Shown in pieces: positions 1 through 7,395 of a stretch of DNA of 45,057 nt. A model generated the notes under the pieces. It worked only from the letters and a program-made list of their open reading frames with translations, was not told the DNA's origin and did no database searches. The DNA is taken from NCBI GenBank assembly GCA_019116445.1, contig DXBP01000024.1, positions 1 to 45,057 of the forward strand, given 5' to 3'. The number at the start of each line of letters is the position of its first letter. Within the stretch, counting starts at the first letter, position 1. This DNA comes from Candidatus Gemmiger excrementigallinarum (GTDB lineage: Bacteria > Bacillota > Clostridia > Oscillospirales > Ruminococcaceae). The position numbers and the translations under genes are program-made.

Positions 1-56
1 TCCCTTTGCTTGGCTTGTGCAGTTGGCAGACCGCATTTCCATTATAGCAAAGGGAG
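1..56 (+). repeat. Inverted repeat at window edge
   Basis: Positions 1-10 (TCCCTTTGCT) and 47-56 (AGCAAAGGGA) are perfect reverse complements, separated by 36 bases and followed by a short T run at 58-62. This could be the closing stem of a structured RNA or a terminator of a gene to the left of the window. Nothing coding is recognisable here. Confidence 0.4.
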
Positions 57-93
57 TTTTTCTTTCTGCAGCATCGACTATAGTCTTCTTTTG

Positions 94-120
94 AACCACT
101 CGCCTAGCGAGTGGTTTTCG
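94..120 (+). terminator. Hairpin with T-rich tail, terminator or insertion-sequence end
   Basis: A 10-bp perfect stem AACCACTCGC / GCGAGTGGTT (94-103 and 107-116) with a three-base loop is followed by TTTCG. It could stop rightward transcription entering the window. A hairpin of this type can also be the right-end palindrome of an IS200/IS605-like element; no transposase is visible beside it, so that reading is weak. Confidence 0.4.
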
Positions 121-126
121 TTATAC

Positions 127-159
127 AAAAACACCCCGGACGGGCAATCCGTCCGGGGT
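127..159 (-). terminator. Rho-independent terminator of the M29 aminopeptidase gene
   Basis: An 11-bp GC-rich stem ACCCCGGACGG / CCGTCCGGGGT (133-143 and 149-159) lies just past the stop codon of the leftward peptidase gene. On the minus strand it is followed by a TGTTTTTGT tract. Confidence 0.85.
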
Positions 160-175
160 TGATCCTTTTATGCAA

Positions 176-1411
176 TCAGAAGGCCCACTCGCCGTTGGTA
201 AAGATGGTAACCTCTTCACCGGACTTGGTCACACCGGTCACGTGGGTATCCGGGGCACCGATCATCACGTCCTCATGAATGGCGGAATCGTTGAGGCCCT
301 TTTCCATCAGCTGCGCGCGGGTCGTGGAAGCACCGCCGCGGATGTTGGTGGGATAGCCGGCGCCAAAGGCGATGTGGCAGGCGGCGTTTTCGTCAAACAG
401 CGTGTTGAAGAAGAGCACGCCGCTGCGGTTAATGGGGCTGGAAGCCGGCACCAGTGCGATCTCGCCGATACGGTTGGCGTTTTCGTCGGTGGAGAGCAGT
501 TCCGCCAGTAAATTGGCGTTCTTCTCGGCACCGTGCTCGATGACCTGGCCGTCCTTGAAGGTCACATGCCAGCCCTCAATGAGCTGGCCGTTGTAGACAT
601 AGGGTTTGGTTCCATAGACAACACCGTCCACACGGTTGCGGTCCGGTGCACAAAACACTTCCTCGGTAGGCACGTTGGCAATGAATTCAATCCCCCGCTC
701 CGACTTGCTGGAAGCGCCTTCCCAGGTAGCATCCTGAGCAATACCCACCGTCAGGTCGGTGCCGTTGCCACTGGTGATGTGCACACGGTCCAGGTCCCAG
801 GCATTGAGCTGGTCCCGCCGGGCCGCCGTCTTGGCTACATGCTCCCGCCAGGCCGTGACCGGGTCCCCGGTGGAAACGCGGCAGACATCAAAGATGACCT
901 CCCACAGCTTTTCCACGGCTTCGTCCACCGGCAGGTCCGGGAACACCTTGGCCGCCCAGCCGGGTGCCGGGACCGCCACCACACACCACTGAACACGGTC
1001 GTTCATGGTATATTCCTGCCAGGACTTCATGAAGGTGCGGCGTGCCAGATTGACACGGTTGATTTTGGCTGCGTCCAGTCCGGCCAGCGCTTCGGGGTCC
1101 TCGGCATGGATGGCCAGCGTGCAGCATCCGTCCGGGTCCTCGGCATAATCAAGGTAGCTGCGCAGTTCGTAGGGTTTCAGTTCGCACAGGTCCTCTTCCT
1201 TGGCCAGTTCCATATTCAGGCGGGTGAGCTTATCATCCTCCCAGCGAACGACCACATGCTTGGCCCCCGCCTCATAACCGGCGCGAACGCAGGCATGGGC
1301 AAACTCCGGCATCGTGACCGGGCAGCGAACGATAAAATTCTGGCGCGGGCGCACATTGACGCCCACCTTTACGACGAAATCAGCATACAACTGCAGATAG
1401 TGCTGGTTCAT
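176..1411 (-). CDS. M29 family metallo-aminopeptidase
   Basis: This 411-residue protein has the length and shape of AmpS/PepS/AmpT thermophilic-type aminopeptidases, cytosolic enzymes that remove N-terminal residues from peptides using two divalent metal ions. Residues fitting the family's metal ligands and active site are E250/E251 (TEE), E317 (IGEIAL), H346 (CHIAFG), H379 and D381 (IHEDVMIG). The motif around 326-340 (NRSGVLFFNTLFDEN) is typical of the family. There is no signal peptide. The start at 1411 is preceded by AGGAG about ten bases upstream. The gene stands alone, with its own promoter-like sequence and terminator, so it looks monocistronic. The substrate preference cannot be read from the sequence. 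Confidence 0.92.
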   Translation of the reverse strand: MNQHYLQLYADFVVKVGVNVRPRQNFIVRCPVTMPEFAHACVRAGYEAGAKHVVVRWEDDKLTRLNMELAKEEDLCELKPYELRSYLDYAEDPDGCCTLAIHAEDPEALAGLDAAKINRVNLARRTFMKSWQEYTMNDRVQWCVVAVPAPGWAAKVFPDLPVDEAVEKLWEVIFDVCRVSTGDPVTAWREHVAKTAARRDQLNAWDLDRVHITSGNGTDLTVGIAQDATWEGASSKSERGIEFIANVPTEEVFCAPDRNRVDGVVYGTKPYVYNGQLIEGWHVTFKDGQVIEHGAEKNANLLAELLSTDENANRIGEIALVPASSPINRSGVLFFNTLFDENAACHIAFGAGYPTNIRGGASTTRAQLMEKGLNDSAIHEDVMIGAPDTHVTGVTKSGEEVTIFTNGEWAF

Positions 1412-1443
1412 AGTTTGGTTCTCCTTTGTTGATTTTGTTTTTT

Positions 1444-1472
1444 AGTATACACCATTTCACGGCAAATGTGTA
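1444..1472 (-). promoter_or_regulatory. Predicted sigma-A promoter of the aminopeptidase
   Basis: On the minus strand TACACA (1472-1467) and TATACT (1449-1444) are separated by exactly 17 bp and lie 33 bp upstream of the start codon. The -35 box matches consensus at four of six positions. Confidence 0.6.
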
Positions 1473-1485
1473 GAGATTCAAAGAA

Positions 1486-1516
1486 AAAGCAGGCTGCCCG
1501 GCGGGCAGCCTGCTTT
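1486..1516 (-). terminator. Terminator of murC
   Basis: A long hairpin AAGCAGGCTGCCC / GGGCAGCCTGCTT lies directly after the murC stop. On the minus strand it is followed by TTTCTTT. It is nearly symmetrical, so it may also act in the other direction. Confidence 0.85.
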
Positions 1517-1531
1517 TGTTTTTCTGTGGAA

Positions 1532-2902
1532 TTACCGGCCCACCATCATGTCGGCCGCTTTATACAGATCGCCGCAGCTCATGCAGACCACAAGGTCACC
1601 CTTGCCTGCATTCTGCTTGACCCAGTCGGCAGCGCCTTCCAGGCCATCCACCACCACGGTGCCGGGGATCTTGGCTGCCAGCTGCTCCGCCTTGACGGTG
1701 CCGTCATCCTCTTCCCGGCCGCCCATGATGGGCAGCAGCACGACCTGATCTGCCTGACGCAGCACCTCAGCGAAATCATCCATCAGCATCTTGGTACGGC
1801 TGTAGGTGAACGGCTGATGCACCGCGATCACACGCTGATACCCCAGACCCTTGGCCGTCTTCATCGTGGCAGCCAGCTCGGTGGGATGATGGGCGTAATC
1901 GTCCACGATCACCGCACCGTTGCATTCGCCTTTGATCTCAAAGCGGCGGCCCGTACCATGGAAGGCCTCCGCCGCACGGGCGGCATCCTCCGGCTTCAGG
2001 CCCAGCGGACGGACGCAGCAGCACATGGCCAGCGCATTGTAAATGTTGTGGTACCCCGGCACGCCCAGGCGGATGTGTGCAAAGAACTCGCCCAGTTCGA
2101 TGACATCGAACTCATAGAAGCCGGGTTTATACTCGGCAATGTTCACTGCACGGAAACGCGCTTCCTCCGAAATGCCGAAGCTCAGCACGGGACGGTCAAT
2201 GGTGTTCATGACGTCCACGGTATTGTGGTCATCCATATTGAATACCACGTTGCGGGACAGCAGCGCAAACTTCTGGAACGCCAGTTTGAGCTTGCCCATC
2301 GTGCCGTAGTATTCCAGGTGATCGTTATCGATGTTCAGGATAACGCCCACCGCACAGGTCAGGTTGAGGAAAGTTTCATGGTATTCGCAGGCCTCAATAA
2401 CGGCGCTCTGCCCGCTGCCGGCCTTGCCGTAACCGTCGATGAGCGGCAGCTTGCCGCCGATGACCGCGGCAGGGTCCCGTCCGGCCAGTTCCAGCATGGT
2501 AGTGATCATGCCGGTGGTCGTGGTTTTGCCATGGGTACCGGCCACACCCACCGTCTGGGAATGCATACGGCTGACATAGCCCAGCAGCACGCTGCGTTCC
2601 ACGGCCTTGATACCGCGGGCACGGGCAGCCTGCAGTTCCGGGTTATCATCATGGATCGCCGCACTGTACACCACCAGATCGGCATCGCCAACATTGGCGG
2701 CGTCGTGACCGATCATCACCTTGACGCCCAGCGCACGCTCCGCCTCGGTATTCTTGGTTTCTTCCACATCCGAACCGGTGATGGCAAAGCCCCGGCTGTG
2801 CAGGATCTGGATCAGCGGATAGGTGCCGGAACCGCCGCAGCCGATAAAATGAACGGTTTTTACGCCTTCCAGCAGTTTCGGGTCGAACATATTATATACC
2901 AT
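1532..2902 (-). CDS. murC: UDP-N-acetylmuramate--L-alanine ligase
   Basis: MurC adds L-alanine to UDP-MurNAc with ATP hydrolysis, the first peptide-forming step of peptidoglycan synthesis in the cytoplasm. The 456-residue chain shows the three Mur ligase domains in order: an N-terminal UDP-binding fold with GCGGSG (21-26), the ATP-binding P-loop GTHGKTTTT (122-130), a central NIDNDHLEYYG segment near residue 190, HNIYN (285-289), and the C-terminal DDYAHHPTE motif (334-342). These are family-defining. It is slightly longer than many MurC proteins but intact. The start at 2902 is chosen because GAGGTGA lies at a proper distance upstream. It is transcribed alone and leftward, divergent from the small gene at 3080. 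Confidence 0.97.
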   Translation of the reverse strand: MVYNMFDPKLLEGVKTVHFIGCGGSGTYPLIQILHSRGFAITGSDVEETKNTEAERALGVKVMIGHDAANVGDADLVVYSAAIHDDNPELQAARARGIKAVERSVLLGYVSRMHSQTVGVAGTHGKTTTTGMITTMLELAGRDPAAVIGGKLPLIDGYGKAGSGQSAVIEACEYHETFLNLTCAVGVILNIDNDHLEYYGTMGKLKLAFQKFALLSRNVVFNMDDHNTVDVMNTIDRPVLSFGISEEARFRAVNIAEYKPGFYEFDVIELGEFFAHIRLGVPGYHNIYNALAMCCCVRPLGLKPEDAARAAEAFHGTGRRFEIKGECNGAVIVDDYAHHPTELAATMKTAKGLGYQRVIAVHQPFTYSRTKMLMDDFAEVLRQADQVVLLPIMGGREEDDGTVKAEQLAAKIPGTVVVDGLEGAADWVKQNAGKGDLVVCMSCGDLYKAADMMVGR

Positions 2903-3020
2903 GGGTCGTCACCTCAAAAAAAATAACCGTGCCCCGCGGGCGTGGTCTGCTCTAGTACAACTTTGCTTATAATTATAATATTTTTTTGCAGCGAAATAAA
3001 CACTTTTCCGAAATTTTTGG

Positions 3021-3026
3021 TATAAT
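3021..3026 (+). promoter_or_regulatory. -10 box for the small gene at 3080
   Basis: A perfect TATAAT lies in the AT-rich divergent region between murC and the gene at 3080. The -35 region at 2997-3002 (TAAACA) is weak. The A/T-rich run at 2965-2990 may hold the murC promoter on the other strand, but no good box pair is visible there. Confidence 0.5.
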
Positions 3027-3079
3027 GGCAGAAAAGATTTCCACAATTCTGGTATTTTGCCCATGAGGAGACCGAAAAG

Positions 3080-3301
3080 ATGGCAAGATTTGTATGGAGT
3101 TTGAATCCTTTAGCAATTTTTCACATGCGCGTTCCGGAAGGAAAAAGCCCCCTTTCTTCCTCGGAACTTGCCTGTCTGGGCATCCCGAAGCACAAAATCC
3201 CCCGCGTGGAAGCCGAACTGGCCCGGCTCAATTCCCAGGCTGAGCTGGACCGCGCCCTTTTGCCCGATCTGGCGCGTCAGATTGCCCGCCAGCTGCTGTA
3301 A
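3080..3301 (+). CDS. Small protein of unknown function
   Basis: This is a 73-residue soluble protein with no family I recognise. The N-terminal third is hydrophobic/aromatic (FVWSLNPLAIFHM). The C-terminal half looks helical, with regularly spaced Leu/Ala and charged residues (RVEAELARLNSQAELDRALLPDLARQIARQL). The coding call rests on a clean GAGGAG at a good distance before the ATG, a TATAAT about 55 bp upstream, and codon use like the neighbours. It ends 135 bp before glyQS on the same strand, but a separate promoter in that gap makes co-transcription optional. Confidence 0.7.
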   Translation: MARFVWSLNPLAIFHMRVPEGKSPLSSSELACLGIPKHKIPRVEAELARLNSQAELDRALLPDLARQIARQLL

Positions 3302-3330
3302 CAGCCCAAGGCAGATTTTTTGCAATCGGC

Positions 3331-3359
3331 TTGTGCGCGCCTGTTGCCTATGCTATAAT
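3331..3359 (+). promoter_or_regulatory. Predicted promoter of glyQS
   Basis: TTGTGC (3331-3336) and TATAAT (3354-3359) are separated by 17 bp and lie about 78 bp upstream of the glyQS start. No T-box antiterminator motif is visible in the short leader. Confidence 0.65.
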
Positions 3360-3436
3360 ACCGGTATTGCGCCCGATTGGTGCGGCGCAGGAAATCACTT
3401 TGTGTGGCAGCCAGCCATGCGGAAGGAGTATAACAA

Positions 3437-4858
3437 ATGAAGAACAGTGAAAAGACCCTGGACATGATCGTCAACCTGTGCAAAAACCGCGGTTTCATCT
3501 ACCCCGGCAGCGAGATCTACGGCGGCCTGGCCAACAGCTGGGACTACGGCCCCCTGGGCGTTGAGTTCAAAAACAACGTCAAAAAAGCCTGGTTGAAGAA
3601 GTTCGTGCAGGAAAGCCCCTACAACGTGGGCCTGGATGCCGCCATCCTGATGAACCCGCAGACCTGGGTGACCACCGGCCATGTGGCCAGCTTCTCGGAC
3701 CCGCTGCTGGACTGCCGCGCCTGCAAGAGCCGCCATCGTGCCGATAAACTGATCGCCGACTGCGAGCAGGGCCAGAATGTGGATGTGGACGCCATGACCT
3801 TTGACGAGATGGACGCCTTCATCGCCAGCCACGAGGAAGTGGTCTGCCCCGTGTGCGGCAAGCATGATTTCACCCCCATCCGCAAATTCAACCTGATGTT
3901 CAAGACCGCCATCGGCGTGACCGAGGATTCCTCCTCCACCTGCTATCTGCGTCCCGAAACTGCCCAGGGCATCTTTGTGAACTTTGCCAACATCCAGCGC
4001 ACCACCCGCCGCAAGCTGCCCTTCGGCGTCTGCCAGGTGGGCAAAGCGTTCCGCAATGAGATCACCCCGGGCAACTTCACCTTCCGTACCCGCGAGTTCG
4101 AGCAGATGGAGTGCGAGTTCTTCTGCAAGCCTGATACCGACCTGGAGTGGTTTGCCTACTGGAAAGACTACTGCAAGAACTGGCTGCTGAGCCTGGGCAT
4201 CAAGGAAGAGAACCTGCGTCTGCGTGACCATGAGGCCGCCGAGCTGGCTTTCTACTCCCGTGCCACCACCGACATCGAGTACGCCTTCCCCTTCACCGAC
4301 TGGGGCGAGCTGTGGGGCATTGCCGACCGTACCAATTACGACCTGAGCCGTCACCAGGAGGCTTCCGGCAAGAGCCTGGAGTACTTCGACCCCGAAACCA
4401 ACGAGCACTACATCCCCTACGTCATTGAGCCTTCTCTGGGCTGCGACCGTGTGGCTCTGGCCTTCCTGTGCGAAGCCTACGACGAGGAGCACCTGGTGGA
4501 TTCCAAGGGCAAAGAGGATGTGCGCACCGTGCTGCATCTGCATCCGTTCCTGGCGCCCTTCAAGTGCGCCGTGCTGCCCCTCTCCAAGAAGCTGGGCGAC
4601 AAGGCCATGGAGATCCGCAACGAGCTGGCCAAAGACTTTATGGTGGATTACGACGACGCCGGTTCCATCGGCAAGCGCTACCGCCGCCAGGACGAGATCG
4701 GCACCCCGCTGTGCATCACCGTGGACTTCCAGACCGTGGGCGACGACAAGGTGGAAGCCGACAACTGCGTCACCGTTCGTGACCGCGATACCATGGAGCA
4801 GATCCGCCTGCCTATCAGCGAGCTGAAAGATTACATCGCCAAGAAAGTGGCGTTCTGA
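3437..4858 (+). CDS. glyQS: Glycine--tRNA ligase, single-chain dimeric type
   Basis: This class II aminoacyl-tRNA synthetase charges tRNA-Gly with glycine. The 473-residue protein begins with the N-terminal hallmark [25 protein letters not shown]. It carries the class II motif 2 region [25 protein letters not shown] and the motif 3 region [14 protein letters not shown] near residue 335. [14 protein letters not shown] segment and a [10 protein letters not shown] pair suggest an inserted zinc-binding module (CxxC at about 94-97 and 138-141). It ends with a compact anticodon-binding domain. This is the alpha2 form found in many Firmicutes, so no glyQ/glyS pair is needed. GGAAGGAG lies 8 bases before the ATG. 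A terminator follows. Confidence 0.97.
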   Translation: MKNSEKTLDMIVNLCKNRGFIYPGSEIYGGLANSWDYGPLGVEFKNNVKKAWLKKFVQESPYNVGLDAAILMNPQTWVTTGHVASFSDPLLDCRACKSRHRADKLIADCEQGQNVDVDAMTFDEMDAFIASHEEVVCPVCGKHDFTPIRKFNLMFKTAIGVTEDSSSTCYLRPETAQGIFVNFANIQRTTRRKLPFGVCQVGKAFRNEITPGNFTFRTREFEQMECEFFCKPDTDLEWFAYWKDYCKNWLLSLGIKEENLRLRDHEAAELAFYSRATTDIEYAFPFTDWGELWGIADRTNYDLSRHQEASGKSLEYFDPETNEHYIPYVIEPSLGCDRVALAFLCEAYDEEHLVDSKGKEDVRTVLHLHPFLAPFKCAVLPLSKKLGDKAMEIRNELAKDFMVDYDDAGSIGKRYRRQDEIGTPLCITVDFQTVGDDKVEADNCVTVRDRDTMEQIRLPISELKDYIAKKVAF

Positions 4859-4885
4859 TTTTTCCGCTGGTTTTTCCAAAAAAGC

Positions 4886-4922
4886 AATCCCTCCGGGTCA
4901 ACATCCCAGAGGGATTTTTTCA
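4886..4922 (+). terminator. Terminator between glyQS and mazF
   Basis: AATCCCTC (4886-4893) pairs with GAGGGATT (4910-4917) and is followed by TTTTTT. The minus strand also carries a T-rich tail past the hairpin, so it can serve the converging mazF transcript too. Confidence 0.75.
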
Positions 4923-4924
4923 TC

Positions 4925-5302
4925 TCAAAAGTACCCGCCGTCATCATGGGTATTCTGACTTTCCAGTCCCATGGAAACGCCCAGGGCCTCGTCCACACGG
5001 CGCATATCATCGGGCGGGATACGCCCGGCCCGCTCCCGCAGACGGCGTTTGTCCAGGGTGCGGATCTGCTCGGTGAGCACAATGCTGTCCTTGGAAAGGC
5101 CGCACCGGTCCGCCCGCACGCTGATATGGGTGGGCAGGCGGTTTTTGTCCTGACGGCTGGTGATGGCCGCCGCAATGACGGTGGGGCTGTGCCGGTTCCC
5201 GATCTCATTCTGGATGATAAGTACCGGCCGGACGCCCCCCTGCTCCGAGCCAACCACCGGGCTCAGATCGGCGTAAAACACTTCCCCTCTGTGTACTTCC
5301 AT
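4925..5302 (-). CDS. mazF: MazF/EndoA-type endoribonuclease toxin
   Basis: MazF-family toxins cleave single-stranded mRNA at short sequence motifs and are normally neutralised by a small antitoxin. The 125-residue protein is visibly close to B. subtilis EndoA (NdoA): GEVFYADLSPVVGSEQGGVRPVL at the N-terminus with R25 and T48 at the positions used for catalysis in that enzyme, then SPTVI, LPTH and EQIRTLDKRRL. The C-terminus carries about ten extra acidic/Gly residues (NTHDDGGYF). No mazE/ndoAI-like antitoxin gene is adjacent: the preceding gene is a membrane acyltransferase. The SD (GAGGAGG, eight bases before ATG) lies inside the hairpin at 5305-5356. It is the last gene of a leftward operon. 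Confidence 0.93.
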   Translation of the reverse strand: MEVHRGEVFYADLSPVVGSEQGGVRPVLIIQNEIGNRHSPTVIAAAITSRQDKNRLPTHISVRADRCGLSKDSIVLTEQIRTLDKRRLRERAGRIPPDDMRRVDEALGVSMGLESQNTHDDGGYF

Positions 5303-5304
5303 GG

Positions 5305-5356
5305 AAAAGACCTCCTCTCGTCTTATACCCTTAGTATAAGCGGGAGGAGGTCTTTT
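5305..5356 (-). promoter_or_regulatory. Hairpin combining terminator and mazF ribosome-binding site
   Basis: AAAAGACCTCCTC and GAGGAGGTCTTTT (5305-5317 and 5344-5356) form a 13-bp stem. A second 7-bp stem (CTTATAC / GTATAAG, 5322-5328 and 5334-5340) caps it. In the leftward transcript the hairpin starts at the acyltransferase stop codon. Its 3' arm contains the mazF SD, then TCTTTTCC and the mazF ATG. It can act as an intrinsic terminator or sequester the SD. Confidence 0.75.
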
Positions 5357-6444
5357 TAATCACAGCGTTGGATTTTGGCCGCCAGCACATCGCCTTTTTC
5401 GCAAATCATACGGAAAGGGCGGCTGTTCTGCAGCGGGTCCATGAGCAACCGGGTGCGCAGAGCATCCACAAGGGCACACCCCGCAAAGGTAGCCACGACC
5501 ACAAACAATGCATACGCTACCGAACCATGGTGGGCCTGGGCCTGAAAGATACCGTTCCACAGAAAATCGCGGAACGCCGGCACCTGATGGAGGATATACA
5601 CCCCCAGGGTCGTGCCCGCCACCGCGTTGATCCAGCGGCGTCTGCCGAGGTTCAGGTTCTGAAACAGGGTAAACAGCGCCAGCGCCGCCAACAGATTGGG
5701 CAGCGCCCCCAGACCGGTGCGGTAGTAGGCAATGTACTGGAACGCCTTGCCATCGGTCTGACCCTGCCATTCCAGCCAGGCTCGGGCCACCGTGTTCAGC
5801 AGCGGCAAACCGATGCCCAGCAACAGCGCCAGCGCCCGGCGGCGCAGCAGACGGCTCAGGCGGTTATCCGGGTAGCGGCGCAGATAGGCCGCCAGCAGAT
5901 ATTCATACAGGAACATCCAGGCCAGGTCGCTGACGATGCCATCCTCGCCAAAAAGGGTAGGATATGCAATCAGCGGTACCGCCAGCACCAGCAGCAGTGC
6001 CCGGTGTGCCGAACGGGGCAGGCCGTGCAGTATCCGGTCCAGCAGCGGCGCACAGATCAGCAGTACCAGATAGTCCGAAATGAACCACAGCTGCCGGGTG
6101 GAAGCCGGGAAAGCCGCCCACCGCAGGGAACCGAAGGAAACCGGCAATCCCCCCAGTGCGCAAAGAAGTGTGACCGGCACCGTATACAACCACAGCGACA
6201 GCCACAGCGACAGGGGCCGCCGGGTACGGAAGGGTTGCTCGCAGAGGAACCAGCTGCCGATGAGGACAAAGACACTGCAGGCGATGCGGGAACCGCAGCC
6301 AATCAGGCAAAAGGCAAAGGAGGACGGCAGTGAACCGTAGTCCGCGATGCCTCCCTGCCCGGTGAGATGGTCCCCAATAATGAGCAACATACAGAGGATG
6401 CGCAGCAACTCCAGATTGCTGGCACGAGGTGTTTTGGCAGCCAT
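5356..6444 (-). CDS. Membrane acyltransferase, acyltransferase-3 (OafA-like) family
   Basis: This is a 362-residue integral membrane protein with about ten hydrophobic segments. Members of this family transfer acyl groups (for example O-acetyl) to sugars of cell-surface glycans. The N-terminus (SNLELLRILCMLLIIGDH) contains the family's conserved R...H pair in the first helix, a likely active-site element. Further aromatic and polar motifs (TRQLWFISDYLVLL, GVYILHQ) are typical. The acceptor cannot be inferred. The start is three bases after the acpS stop, so the two are translated from one mRNA. The stop codon touches the hairpin that controls mazF. Confidence 0.85.
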   Translation of the reverse strand: MAAKTPRASNLELLRILCMLLIIGDHLTGQGGIADYGSLPSSFAFCLIGCGSRIACSVFVLIGSWFLCEQPFRTRRPLSLWLSLWLYTVPVTLLCALGGLPVSFGSLRWAAFPASTRQLWFISDYLVLLICAPLLDRILHGLPRSAHRALLLVLAVPLIAYPTLFGEDGIVSDLAWMFLYEYLLAAYLRRYPDNRLSRLLRRRALALLLGIGLPLLNTVARAWLEWQGQTDGKAFQYIAYYRTGLGALPNLLAALALFTLFQNLNLGRRRWINAVAGTTLGVYILHQVPAFRDFLWNGIFQAQAHHGSVAYALFVVVATFAGCALVDALRTRLLMDPLQNSRPFRMICEKGDVLAAKIQRCD

Positions 6445-6447
6445 CGG

Positions 6448-6837
6448 TCACTCCCCTTTTGGGCGGTGCTCTTCCAACACCACAATGGCGTTGGCCAGAC
6501 CGTTCTCATGGGTCAGGCTGACGTGCACCGTCAAACCGCGCTGGGAAGCCCATGCCGCAGCCCGGCCCTGCAGTTCAAAATACGGAGCGCCGTTTTCTGC
6601 CCGCAGCAGCGCCAGTTCATTAAGGGCAAATCCCCCCAGCCCGGTCCCCGCTGCCTTCAGGAAAGCCTCTTTGGCGGCAAAGTTGGCCGCCGCCGTTTCG
6701 GCACGGCGCTTACCGGAAAGTCCCTCCAGAAGCGTCCGCTCCGCCGGGGCATAGACATACTCACAGAAAGAGGTCTTTTCCAGGCTTTTTTCGATGCGGT
6801 GGGCATCACACAGATCAATTCCGATTCCGAGGATCAT
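6448..6837 (-). CDS. acpS: Holo-[acyl-carrier-protein] synthase
   Basis: AcpS moves the 4'-phosphopantetheine arm of CoA onto apo-ACP and activates it for fatty-acid synthesis. The 129-residue length is normal. The Mg/CoA-binding residues are visible: D8 in ILGIGIDLCDAHRI and E57 in FAAKEAFLKAAGTG. The start ATG overlaps the stop codon of the nitroreductase (ATGA at 6837-6834), a sign of translational coupling. The position upstream of mazF recalls the B. subtilis acpS-ydcC-alr-ndoAI-ndoA order, with the middle genes replaced. Confidence 0.95.
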   Translation of the reverse strand: MILGIGIDLCDAHRIEKSLEKTSFCEYVYAPAERTLLEGLSGKRRAETAAANFAAKEAFLKAAGTGLGGFALNELALLRAENGAPYFELQGRAAAWASQRGLTVHVSLTHENGLANAIVVLEEHRPKGE

Positions 6838-7364
6838 ACATTCACCACATAATCAGCCTTGCGCGGAGCAGCCGGTTTGATGCCGCCGGGGGCCGGGTAG
6901 CCCAGGATGCAGTTGCCCACACCACGGTATTTTTCCGGGTCCAGGCCCCACTTGCGCAGCAGTTCCTTGCCCTCTTCGGTTTCAAAAGTTTCTTTGGCAC
7001 GGTGAATCCAGCAGGAACCCAGCCCGACGCTGGATGCCGCCAGCAGCAAATCTCCCATCACCAGGGAGCCATCCTCCACACAGGTGTGAACGCTGCGGTC
7101 CGCCAGGACCACCAGCACGGTGGGCGCGCCGTAGAACGGGTCGCCATCACGCCCCATAATGGACGCATTGATGGCCGAAAGCCGGTCGCGGGTCGCTTGA
7201 TCCTGCACCGCCGCGATCACCGGGCTTTGGCGGTTCATACCGGTAGGCGCCCAGGTGCCGGCCGTAACCACAGCCTGCAGTTCTTCCGGTTTGATCTGTT
7301 CCGGCAGATAGGCACGGCAGCTGCGCCGCGCCGCAATGGCAGACAATACTTCATTCTGGATCAT
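6834..7364 (-). CDS. Nitroreductase family protein
   Basis: This is an FMN-dependent oxidoreductase of the nitroreductase superfamily, 176 residues. Visible family features are the N-terminal FMN-phosphate motif AARRSCRAYLPEQI, the APTGMNRQSPVI segment around residue 40, GDLLLAASSVGLGSCWIH near the centre, and GYPAPGG near the C-terminus. The natural substrate is unknown; these enzymes reduce nitroaromatics, quinones or flavins with NAD(P)H. The start at 7364 (MIQNEV) is chosen because CAGGGAGG lies just upstream and a longer reading would run into cca. The gene begins 31 bases after the cca stop and ends overlapping acpS. Confidence 0.9.
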   Translation of the reverse strand: MIQNEVLSAIAARRSCRAYLPEQIKPEELQAVVTAGTWAPTGMNRQSPVIAAVQDQATRDRLSAINASIMGRDGDPFYGAPTVLVVLADRSVHTCVEDGSLVMGDLLLAASSVGLGSCWIHRAKETFETEEGKELLRKWGLDPEKYRGVGNCILGYPAPGGIKPAAPRKADYVVNV

Positions 7365-7395
7365 GGCAAAAACCTCCCTGTATCCTGCATCTGTT

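Noticed and set aside
1466-2926. Rightward frame of 486 codons opposite murC
   Set aside because: murC has all Mur ligase motifs on the other strand. The antisense frame begins in the intergenic region without a ribosome-binding site.
2925-2952. Hairpin in the murC leader as an attenuator
   Set aside because: A GCCC/GGGC stem of only four to five pairs with mismatches precedes the T run, which is too weak to call.
3302-3436. T-box riboswitch before glyQS
   Set aside because: The gap is only 135 bases and already holds the promoter. The conserved T-box antiterminator sequence and a terminator are missing.
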